A stretch of DNA of 13,327 bases from NCBI GenBank assembly GCA_035690065.1, contig DASSKW010000101.1:1-13327 (forward strand), read 5' to 3'. Made by a program: the position numbers and the translations under genes. Below are positions 1-6,397 of this stretch, one piece after another. The notes under the pieces are model-generated. The model was not told where the DNA came from. It saw only the letters and a program-made list of their open reading frames with translations, and did no database searches. The DNA is from DASSKW01 sp035690065. Lineage in GTDB: Bacteria; Pseudomonadota; Gammaproteobacteria; Natronospirales; REEB76. Within the stretch, counting starts at the first letter, position 1, and each line of letters opens with the position of its first letter.

Positions 1-587
1 AGTTTGTCGGTCAGTATCTGGTCGAATGCAAGATGAGGGTAACGCACCGCCTTCGGATTCTGCTTGGGATCGGCCGAATACACCCCGTCCACCTTGGTGG
101 CCTTGAGCAACAATTCGGCACCTACTTCAGTGGCGCGCAACGCTGCTGCAGTGTCAGTGGTGAAGAATGGATTGCCGGTTCCTGCTGCGAAGATGCAGAC
201 GCGACCTTTCTCGAGATGTCTTACCGCACGCCGGCGGATGTAATCTTCCGACACCGCATTCACGCTCATGCCGGACATGACCCGCACATAAACGCCCAAC
301 CGTTCCAGGGAATCCTGCAAGGCCAGCGCATTCATCAGCGTCGCCAGCATGCCCATGTGATCTGCGGTGACGCGATCCATGCCCGAGCCGGCCAGGCCCG
401 CGCCGCGAAAGATATTGCCGCCGCCGATGACCACCCCGATCTGGATGCCGAGATCACGCACCTCGCGTATCTCCTCGCCAACTCGGAGGATAACCTGAGG
501 GTCGATGCCGTAATCGGCGCTGCCCATGAGAGCTTCGCCGCTCAGTTTGAGGAGGATTCGTCGGTAAGCAGGCGTCTGGTTCGACAT
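1..587 (-). CDS. pyrH: UMP kinase (uridylate kinase), 3' end outside the window
   Basis: PyrH phosphorylates UMP to UDP with ATP in the cytoplasm, the first committed nucleotide step after UMP synthesis. It is a hexamer of the amino-acid-kinase fold, unrelated to eukaryotic UMP/CMP kinases. The frame reads from an ATG at 587 to the window edge without a stop, giving 195 of the usual roughly 240 residues. Seen: the N-terminal nucleotide-binding motif ILLKLSGEAL (residues 11-20, K14), the glycine loop GGGNIFRG (55-62), the HMGMLATLMNAL helix (77-88), the FFTTDTAA segment (141-148) and KATKVDGVYSADP (162-174). The ATG is chosen because MSNQTPAYRRILLKLSGEAL lines up with the family N-terminus; no clear Shine-Dalgarno lies ahead of it (only AAAG). 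It is third in the rpsB-tsf-pyrH order, 110 bp after tsf with a perfect hairpin in the gap. Identity is secure; the C-terminus cannot be seen. Confidence 0.97.
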   Translation of the reverse strand, partial: MSNQTPAYRRILLKLSGEALMGSADYGIDPQVILRVGEEIREVRDLGIQIGVVIGGGNIFRGAGLAGSGMDRVTADHMGMLATLMNALALQDSLERLGVYVRVMSGMSVNAVSEDYIRRRAVRHLEKGRVCIFAAGTGNPFFTTDTAAALRATEVGAELLLKATKVDGVYSADPKQNPKAVRYPHLAFDQILTDK

Positions 588-620
588 CTTTAAAAGTACG
601 CTTGACGGACTGTGATATGC

Positions 621-643
621 AGAGCCCCGCGAAGCGGGGCTCT
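621..643 (-). other. Perfect intergenic hairpin between tsf and pyrH
   Basis: AGAGCCCCGC (621-630) is exactly complementary to GCGGGGCTCT (634-643), giving a 10-bp stem with a 3-nt loop (UUC on the minus-strand RNA). No U-tract follows on either strand, so it is not a canonical intrinsic terminator. It lies between tsf and pyrH in an operon read leftwards, and inference is that it tunes downstream read-through or protects or processes the mRNA 3' end. A second copy of the AGAGCCCC arm overlaps the tsf stop (691-698). Confidence 0.7.
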
Positions 644-697
644 CGGATGGTCGAATTGTACCGTAAACGACTCGCCGCCGTGCGTGGCCCGGGGCTC

Positions 698-1573
698 TCA
701 GGCCTTGCTGGCCTGGGCCATGACCTCGGCAGCGAAGTCTTCCTTCTTCTTCTCGATACCCTCGCCGACCTCAAATCGGGTGAAACGCAGCACCTGGGCG
801 CCGGCCTGCGCAAGCAGCTTCTCGACGGTCAGATCGGGGTCCTTCACGAACGGCTGGCCCAGCAGGGTCACTTCCGCGAGATATTTCCGGATCCGGCCTT
901 CGACCATCTTCTCGACGATGGCTGCCGGTTTGCCGCTCTCGGCCGACTGCGCGCGGATGATCTCGCGTTCCTTGTCCAGTAATTCAGCGGACACGTCCTC
1001 GGGTTTTACGCACAGCGGTTTGCTCGCCGCGACATGCATCGCGATATCCTTGGCCAAGACCGGATTCCCACCCCGCATCTCGACCAGTACACCGATACGG
1101 GTACCGTGCGCATAGGCACCGATGTGGTTACCTTGAGTCTTCATGAATTCATAACGGCGCACACTGATATTCTCACCGACCTTGGCGACCAGTTCGCGGC
1201 GCGCTGTGTCGGCAGTCTTGCCGTCTGCAAGCTGCATCTCGTTCAGTGCCTCAACGTCTGCAGGCTGGCCATCCAGGATCAGCTTCGCGATACCTGAAGC
1301 AAACGTGGAGAAATCATCACCGTTGGCAACGAAATCCGTCTCGCAATTTATTTCTACCATCGAAGCCGTGTCATCCGAGACTTCCATCGCGATGCGGCCC
1401 TCGGCAGCGACGCGCCCGGCTTTCTTGTCGGCTTTGGCGAGACCCGCTTTGCGCATGTTCTCGATGGCGATGTCGATGTCGCCCTGGGTTTCGGTCAGTG
1501 CTTTCTTGCACTCCATCATGCCGGCGCCGGTTCGCTCGCGCAGTTCTTTCACTAATGCAGCTGTAATTGTCAT
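698..1573 (-). CDS. tsf: Elongation factor Ts
   Basis: EF-Ts is the cytoplasmic guanine-nucleotide exchange factor that releases GDP from EF-Tu so EF-Tu can rebind GTP and aminoacyl-tRNA. The 291-residue product has the family's usual length for Gammaproteobacteria (about 280-295). Seen: the N-terminal UBA-like domain with the signature LRERTGAGMMECKKAL (residues 11-26), and the core TDFV motif (T79-V82), whose Asp-Phe pair inserts into EF-Tu to disturb Mg2+ binding. The later core includes the family-typical VAASKP segment and a C-terminal EVGEGIEKKKEDFAAEV module. The ATG at 1573 follows AGGTTGAAGC, a modest ribosome-binding site, and gives the standard N-terminus MTITAALVKELRERTG. It follows rpsB by 92 bp, with a hairpin in the gap, the classical rpsB-tsf pairing. 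Nothing is truncated or unusual in the protein. Confidence 0.98.
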   Translation of the reverse strand: MTITAALVKELRERTGAGMMECKKALTETQGDIDIAIENMRKAGLAKADKKAGRVAAEGRIAMEVSDDTASMVEINCETDFVANGDDFSTFASGIAKLILDGQPADVEALNEMQLADGKTADTARRELVAKVGENISVRRYEFMKTQGNHIGAYAHGTRIGVLVEMRGGNPVLAKDIAMHVAASKPLCVKPEDVSAELLDKEREIIRAQSAESGKPAAIVEKMVEGRIRKYLAEVTLLGQPFVKDPDLTVEKLLAQAGAQVLRFTRFEVGEGIEKKKEDFAAEVMAQASKA

Positions 1574-1595
1574 GCTTCAACCTGGAATGTTGGCA

Positions 1596-1618
1596 GTAGC
1601 CCCGGAAACCGGGGCTAC
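1596..1618 (-). other. Perfect intergenic hairpin between rpsB and tsf
   Basis: GTAGCCCCGG (1596-1605) is exactly complementary to CCGGGGCTAC (1609-1618), a 10-bp stem with a 3-nt loop (UUU on the minus-strand RNA). No poly-U follows in the direction of transcription. Its core AGCCCCG/CGGGGCT is the same as in the hairpin between tsf and pyrH. It probably acts as a partial attenuator or an RNA-stabilising or processing structure that sets the S2 to EF-Ts ratio; this is inference. Confidence 0.7.
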
Positions 1619-1665
1619 CTGATTTTGAGATGCGGAATTTAAGACCTGAGCCGGATGCAGGGTGA

Positions 1666-2676
1666 TTACTCGCCCTGATCTTCCGCTTTTGCTTTGGTGG
1701 CAGCTTTCTTGGTCGTGGTCTTCTTCGCAGCGGGTTTCCTGGCAACTGCGGGTTTGGCAACCTCGCCGGATTCCACATCAGCCGAAGCCTTGGCGGGTTC
1801 AGCCTTTGCAGATTCAGCCTTGGCAGCAGCCGGTTTGGCTGCAGGTCTGGCGGGTGCCGCTTTCTTGCCGCCGCGGCTTGCGGCTGCCTTGTGGGCTACC
1901 GGTGCTTTCTTGCCGCGGTTGCGGCCGCGCTTCGGATTGCCGTGCTCGTCCAGCTCGACGAATTCGTCTTCGTCATTGCCGGCGAGTTGCGGCATGGATT
2001 CCCTGCCGAGCAGCACCGCATCGGCGATACCCTGGGCATAGAGTTGCACCGCGCGGATCGCATCGTCGTTGCCCGGGATCACGTAGTCCACGCCGTCCGG
2101 GGAATTGTTGGTATCCACGATGCCGACGATAGGGATGTTCAACTTGTGAGCTTCGCTCACAGCGATCTTCTCGTGTCCTACGTCGATGATGAACAATGCG
2201 TCCGGCAGGCCGCCCATGTCCTTGATACCACCCAGACTCTTCTCGAGTTTTTCCATCTCGCGACGCAGGGTGATGACTTCCTTCTTGCCGAGACGCTCGA
2301 AGGTGCCATCCTCGGATTGCAACTCGAGTTCCTTCATGCGGCGGATGGATTGGCGCACGGTCTTGAAGTTGGTGAGCGTGCCGCCCAGCCAGCGCTGGTT
2401 CACATACGGCATGCCGCAACGCCTGGCCTCTTCGGCCACGGTATCGCGCGCCGCACGTTTGGTACCGACGAACAGCACAGTGCCGCCATCGGCGACCAGG
2501 CGCTTGGTGAATTCCAGCGCCTCGTGGTAAAGCGGCAGGGTCCGTTCCAGATTGATGATATGGATACGGCTGCGCTCGCCGAAGATGAACGGTGCCATCT
2601 TCGGGTTCCAGTAACGGGTCTGGTGGCCGAAATGCACGCCAGCTTCCAGCATCTCGCGCATGGACGGGGTCGCCAT
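1666..2676 (-). CDS. rpsB: 30S ribosomal protein S2 with long Ala/Lys/Pro-rich C-terminal tail
   Basis: S2 is a late-assembling protein of the small ribosomal subunit, bound between head and body near S1; free S2 also represses its own operon in Gammaproteobacteria. The first 230-odd residues are textbook S2: MREMLEAGVHFGHQTRYWNPKM (6-27), the RIHIINLERTLPLY segment (37-50), VLFVGTKRAA (67-76), the QRWLGGTLTNF signature (94-104) and PDALFIIDVGHEKIAVSEA (158-176), followed by GIVDTNNSPDGVDYVIPGNDDA (185-206). E. coli S2 ends near residue 241, but this protein runs to 336. Roughly residues 245-336 form a low-complexity tail of Ala, Lys and Pro with KAE/AKA and KKTTTKKAATKAKA stretches, like histone H1 tails. 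The tail is in the same uninterrupted frame and ends in TAA. The start ATG at 2676 has an AGGAG 8 nt upstream. Core identity is certain; the tail's role is unknown. Confidence 0.97.
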   Translation of the reverse strand: MATPSMREMLEAGVHFGHQTRYWNPKMAPFIFGERSRIHIINLERTLPLYHEALEFTKRLVADGGTVLFVGTKRAARDTVAEEARRCGMPYVNQRWLGGTLTNFKTVRQSIRRMKELELQSEDGTFERLGKKEVITLRREMEKLEKSLGGIKDMGGLPDALFIIDVGHEKIAVSEAHKLNIPIVGIVDTNNSPDGVDYVIPGNDDAIRAVQLYAQGIADAVLLGRESMPQLAGNDEDEFVELDEHGNPKRGRNRGKKAPVAHKAAASRGGKKAAPARPAAKPAAAKAESAKAEPAKASADVESGEVAKPAVARKPAAKKTTTKKAATKAKAEDQGE

Positions 2677-2683
2677 GAGTAAT

Positions 2684-2843
2684 ACTCCTGATGATGGGAA
2701 CGGAGACCGCTCCCGGGGTTAAGCCTCCATACATCCCATGTCGCAACCCTGGTCCTTGCGGACCGGCGGGCACCCCGCGACACGTGACGACGTATGTGTG
2801 GTGTTAAATTAAGCCGTTTTCACGGCCGGTTTGCCAAAAAAGG
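2684..2843 (-). promoter_or_regulatory. Structured rpsB leader RNA, probable S2 autoregulatory (t44-like) element
   Basis: From the predicted transcription start near 2843 the leader runs about 165 nt to the rpsB ATG. Read on the minus strand it holds a GCCGT/ACGGC hairpin with a GAAA loop (2813-2826), a GGTCC/GGACC hairpin with a GCAA tetraloop (2751-2764), a long-range GGGTT (2745-2749) to AACCC (2716-2720) pairing, and an ACAT...ATGT element inside that loop. Gammaproteobacterial rpsB leaders of about this length and with structured pseudoknot-type folds bind free S2 and shut off translation of rpsB-tsf. Placing this leader in that class is from memory of the family plus the pairings seen, not from an alignment. 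Confidence 0.6.
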
Positions 2844-2859
2844 CTGCGCTTTATACCAT
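2831..2859 (+). promoter_or_regulatory. Probable sigma70-type promoter of map-glnD-dap genes
   Basis: TTGCCA (2831-2836, five of six consensus bases) is followed by 17 bp and TACCAT (2854-2859, four of six). Transcription would begin near 2866, leaving a leader of about 66 nt before the map ATG. The element is interlocked with the leftward rpsB promoter: the two -10 boxes share bases 2854-2855, and each transcript begins by crossing the other promoter's -35 box. Confidence 0.5.
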
Positions 2860-2878
2860 AACTACCCAATCACGGCAA
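2850..2878 (-). promoter_or_regulatory. Strong sigma70-type promoter of rpsB-tsf-pyrH
   Basis: On the minus strand TTGCCG (-35, 2873-2878) is followed by exactly 17 bp and TATAAA (-10, 2850-2855), with an upstream TGG forming an extended -10. The discriminator after the -10 is GC-rich (GCGCAGCC), a feature of promoters under stringent (ppGpp/DksA) control such as those for ribosomal components. Transcription would start near 2843. Its -10 overlaps that of the rightward map promoter. Confidence 0.65.
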
Positions 2879-2931
2879 CGCCGCCCAAGGCCTTGAGGCC
2901 CTTTCCGCCTTGCCCCCTATCCGGATACATC

Positions 2932-3699
2932 ATGCCTGTCACCATCAAGAACGCTGAAGAACAAGCCAAGATGCGCGAAGCCGGCCGGCTGGCCGCCGAG
3001 GTACTGGACATGATCGGGCAGCACGTAAGGCCCGGCATCACTACCGACGAGCTGGACCGCCTGTGCCATGACCATATCGTCCAGCACCAGCAGGCAATCC
3101 CCGCCAATGTCGGTTATAACGGCTTCCCCAAGACCGTCTGCAGCTCCGTCAACCACGTGGTCTGCCACGGCATCCCGAACGAGAAGAAACTCAAGGATGG
3201 CGACATCGTCAACATCGACGTGACCGTCATCAAGGACGGGTTCCACGGCGATACCAGCAAGATGTACTTCGTAGGCGAGCCCTCGGTGCTGGCCCGCCGT
3301 CTGGTACAAGTCACCCACGATGCCATGCTGATCGGTATCGAGATGGTGAAACCCGGCGTCCGGCTCGGCGACATCGGTCATGCCATCCAGCAACACGCCG
3401 AGAGTCACGGTTACTCCATCGTGCGCGAATACTGCGGGCACGGTATCGGCCGCGTCTATCATGAAGATCCACAGGTGCTCCATTACGGCACCCCGGGCAC
3501 CGGACTGGAACTCAAGACCGGCATGACCTTCACCATCGAGCCGATGGTGAATGCCGGCAAGCGCCACGTGAAACTCCTACCCGACGGCTGGACGGTGGTG
3601 ACCAAGGATCACTCGCTCTCGGCCCAATGGGAACACACCATCCTGGTGACAGAAACAGGTCATGAAATTCTCACCACACGTGCCGGTGGCGAGATCTGA
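2932..3699 (+). CDS. map: Type I methionine aminopeptidase
   Basis: Map removes the initiator methionine from nascent proteins whose second residue is small, after deformylation at the ribosome exit tunnel. It is a cytoplasmic dimetal pita-bread enzyme. The 255-residue product is a compact type Ia form close in length to E. coli Map (264). All five metal ligands are visible: D96 and D107 (in DIVNIDVTV and GDTSK), H170 (YCGHGIGR), E203 (FTIEPM) and E234 (AQWEHT), plus the conserved H79 in VVCHGIP. The ATG at 2932 is preferred over an in-frame ATG at 2794 because MPVTIKNAEEQAKMREAGRLAAEVL matches the family N-terminus; the upstream extension would run across the predicted promoter and is not conserved-looking. 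The ribosome-binding site is weak (GGAT). It is divergent from rpsB, and its 3' end overlaps glnD by 38 bp. Confidence 0.97.
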   Translation: MPVTIKNAEEQAKMREAGRLAAEVLDMIGQHVRPGITTDELDRLCHDHIVQHQQAIPANVGYNGFPKTVCSSVNHVVCHGIPNEKKLKDGDIVNIDVTVIKDGFHGDTSKMYFVGEPSVLARRLVQVTHDAMLIGIEMVKPGVRLGDIGHAIQQHAESHGYSIVREYCGHGIGRVYHEDPQVLHYGTPGTGLELKTGMTFTIEPMVNAGKRHVKLLPDGWTVVTKDHSLSAQWEHTILVTETGHEILTTRAGGEI

Positions 3700-6373
3700 C
3701 CCCATCCGCTTGAACACTACGCCTGTCTCTACGTTTCCCTCGCTGGATACCAACCCGCTCGACCGCGCTCTGCTCGCCGGTGAAAATCCAATCAGGATAC
3801 TGCGTCGCGCGTTGAAACAAGGCGATGCCGCATTACGCGAACGCTTCACCGAAGGTACTCCCGTCGAACAACTGGTGCAGGAACGTGCGGTATTGGTGGA
3901 TGCGCTCATCATGCGCGCATTCCAAGTACATCTGAAAACGTCTGGCGATGATCTGGCGCTAATCGCGGTCGGTGGTTATGGCCGGAGTGAATTACATCCT
4001 CATTCCGACATCGATCTACTACTCTTGATAAAGACTGATGCGCGTGAAACCCAACGTTCTGCAATCGAGTCATTTGTCGCCTTGCTATGGGATATCGGGC
4101 TTGAGGCCAGTCACAGTGTCCGCACACCCGAAGAATGCGCTACAGCCGCACTGGCGGATATCACGATCGCGACCAATCTGATGGAATCGCGCCTGCTATG
4201 CGGTTCGCGGACGTTATTTACCCGGATGCATACGCTGACAGATCCGCCGGCGATATGGGATTCGGCAGATTTCTTCTCTGCCAAATTCCGTGAACAACAG
4301 CAGCGACATCAGAAATATCACGATACACCTTATCGCCTTGAGCCCAACATCAAGGAAGGTCCTGGCGGTCTGCGCGACATCCAGATGATCGGCTGGGTTG
4401 CCAAGCGGCATTTCGGGGTACAGACCCTGCACGGTCTGGTAGAACACGGTTTTCTGACCGAACAGGAATATCTGACACTTGCACAGGGCCAGATATTTTT
4501 ATGGCGTATCCGGTTTGCATTACATGTATTGAACCACAGGCGTGAGGACCGGTTACTGTTCGATGCGCAGATGAAACTAGCTCGGCAATTCGGTTATCGC
4601 GATACGCCCAGGATTCTGGCGGTAGAACAGTTCATGCAGGAGTACTACCGGACTATCAAGGAATTGGGATTGCTCAATGAGATGCTGCTGCAATCGCTGG
4701 AAGAAGTGATTCTGGTGCCCGCCTCAACCGATATTACTCCGTTGGGCGATGATTTCACGGCACGTAACGGATTCCTGCATGCCATCGATAACGGATTATT
4801 TACGACCAAACCTTCCATGTTGCTTGAGATTTTCCACGTGCTACAACAGCATCCACGGCTTAAAGGGATCGATGCTGTGACACTGCGCGCATTACGACAG
4901 AACCTGCATCGGATAGATGGAGAATTCCGTGCTGACCCTGTAAACCGTAAATTGTTCATGGACATCCTGCGTGAACCACAGGGTGTGACCCATGAATTGC
5001 GCCGCATGAGCCGCTATGGTGTGCTCGGGAATTACCTGCCCGCATTCGGCGCTGTGATTGGGCGCATGCAGTACGATCTGTTCCACACCTATACGGTGGA
5101 TGAACATATCTTGTTCGTGGTCAGCAACCTGCGTCGTTTTGCGCTCAGCCGCTATGACGAGGAATTCCCTCTCTGTAGCAAGATCATGCAGACACTGCCG
5201 AAGCCGGAGATAGCATATCTTGCCGCGCTCTTTCACGACATCGCGAAAGGCCGTGGTGGCGATCACTCCGAATTAGGCGCACAGGATGCGGAAATCTTCT
5301 GTCTCGATCACGGTCTGTCGCGCTACGAAGCCAGGATGGTGGCCTGGCTGGTACAAAATCACCTACTACTCTCCATCACTGCGCAGAAGCGGGACATCAG
5401 CGACCCGCAGGTGCTGCATGAATTCGCCAGCCGGGTCAGCGATCAGATGCATCTCGATTACCTGTATATCCTGACAGTCGCGGATGTGCGTGGCACCAAC
5501 CCCGAACTCTGGAATTCATGGAAAGCGAGTCTGTTCAAGGAGCTGTATCGTGCGGCCGGCGAGGCGTTACGCCACGGGCTCGAAAATCCCATTGACAAGG
5601 AAGAGTTGATCCACGAGACCCAACAAATTGCCATGCAGCAATTGCGCGAGCACGGCTTTGAAGCCGGCACTGTCTTCAATGTATGGCATATCCTTTCCGA
5701 GGAATATTTCCTGCAGCATACAGCGGATGAAGTCGTCTGGCACACGACCACCTTGTCGCGTGTTACCCCCGACAAACTGCCGATTGCCTTTGTCCGCGAA
5801 CAGCCCCAGCGCGGCGGGACCGCAGTATGCGTCTATTCCAGGAACGACGATTTCATCTTCGGTCGGGTTACGGCAGTTCTGTCGCAACTGGGACTTACCG
5901 TACTCGATGCGCGTTTGATGCCGGTCGGTATCGACAGTCGCCTCGATACCTATGTGGTGCTCGAAGACGACGATGCCCCGATCAGTGAACCGGGTCGCCT
6001 GCGAGAGATCGAACAGGTATTACGCCGCGAAATAAACCGGCATAATGCCTCACCCATCCCGGTCACGCGGCAGGCACCGCGGCAGGTGCGGATGTTCACC
6101 ACCCCGACACAGATCCACTTCGCTGCGGACCCCGTCAATGAACGTACAGTTCTGGAGATCAGCGCAGGCGATCGGCCCGGCTTGCTGTCCCAGATCGGCC
6201 AGGCACTGAAAGCGTGCGAGATACGCCTGCAGAATGCGAAGATAACTACCGTTGGTGAACGCGCCGAGGATGTATTTTTCATAACTGATGCAAGCGGCCA
6301 GCCACTTGATGATAAAGAGATGCAGGAGTCGTTGCGGGTGGCGCTATTGTCGCGTATCGGTGAAGCGAGCTGA
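3662..6373 (+). CDS. glnD: Bifunctional PII uridylyltransferase / uridylyl-removing enzyme
   Basis: GlnD is the glutamine sensor of nitrogen control. It adds UMP to PII proteins (GlnB/GlnK) when glutamine is low and removes it when glutamine is high, and so steers glutamine synthetase adenylylation and NtrBC. The 903 residues match the family (about 850-950). Domains in order: a nucleotidyltransferase domain with GGYGRSELHPHSDIDLL (104-120; catalytic D116 and D118), a GlnD PII-UTase linker region with EPNIKEGPGGLRDIQ (227-241), an HD hydrolase domain with LFHDIAKGRGGDHS (523-536; H525, D526, H535), and two C-terminal ACT domains (about 715-790 and 828-900, the second with DRPGLLSQIGQAL) that bind glutamine. 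The ATG at 3662 lies inside map, 38 bp before the map stop, with a weak ACAGG upstream. GTG codons at 3680 and 3686 are alternatives, so the first few residues are uncertain. Confidence 0.97.
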   Translation: MKFSPHVPVARSDPIRLNTTPVSTFPSLDTNPLDRALLAGENPIRILRRALKQGDAALRERFTEGTPVEQLVQERAVLVDALIMRAFQVHLKTSGDDLALIAVGGYGRSELHPHSDIDLLLLIKTDARETQRSAIESFVALLWDIGLEASHSVRTPEECATAALADITIATNLMESRLLCGSRTLFTRMHTLTDPPAIWDSADFFSAKFREQQQRHQKYHDTPYRLEPNIKEGPGGLRDIQMIGWVAKRHFGVQTLHGLVEHGFLTEQEYLTLAQGQIFLWRIRFALHVLNHRREDRLLFDAQMKLARQFGYRDTPRILAVEQFMQEYYRTIKELGLLNEMLLQSLEEVILVPASTDITPLGDDFTARNGFLHAIDNGLFTTKPSMLLEIFHVLQQHPRLKGIDAVTLRALRQNLHRIDGEFRADPVNRKLFMDILREPQGVTHELRRMSRYGVLGNYLPAFGAVIGRMQYDLFHTYTVDEHILFVVSNLRRFALSRYDEEFPLCSKIMQTLPKPEIAYLAALFHDIAKGRGGDHSELGAQDAEIFCLDHGLSRYEARMVAWLVQNHLLLSITAQKRDISDPQVLHEFASRVSDQMHLDYLYILTVADVRGTNPELWNSWKASLFKELYRAAGEALRHGLENPIDKEELIHETQQIAMQQLREHGFEAGTVFNVWHILSEEYFLQHTADEVVWHTTTLSRVTPDKLPIAFVREQPQRGGTAVCVYSRNDDFIFGRVTAVLSQLGLTVLDARLMPVGIDSRLDTYVVLEDDDAPISEPGRLREIEQVLRREINRHNASPIPVTRQAPRQVRMFTTPTQIHFAADPVNERTVLEISAGDRPGLLSQIGQALKACEIRLQNAKITTVGERAEDVFFITDASGQPLDDKEMQESLRVALLSRIGEAS

Positions 6374-6397
6374 TTACTTCAACTATCGGAACCAGAC

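Noticed and set aside
621..643. Intrinsic terminator between tsf and pyrH
   Set aside because: The stem is perfect but no T-run follows on either strand, so it is recorded as a hairpin, not a terminator.
655..677. Separate pyrH promoter with TACAAT on the minus strand in the tsf-pyrH gap
   Set aside because: The hexamer 17 bp upstream (GCACGG) does not resemble a -35 and there is no extended -10.
1891..2682. 263-residue plus-strand frame opposite rpsB
   Set aside because: It is the mirror of the S2 coding sequence, shows no domain, and exists because of codon bias on the other strand.
2794..2931. 46-residue N-terminal extension of Map from an in-frame ATG at 2794
   Set aside because: It crosses the predicted map and rpsB promoters, has no Shine-Dalgarno, and the family N-terminus begins at 2932 (MPVTIKNAEE).
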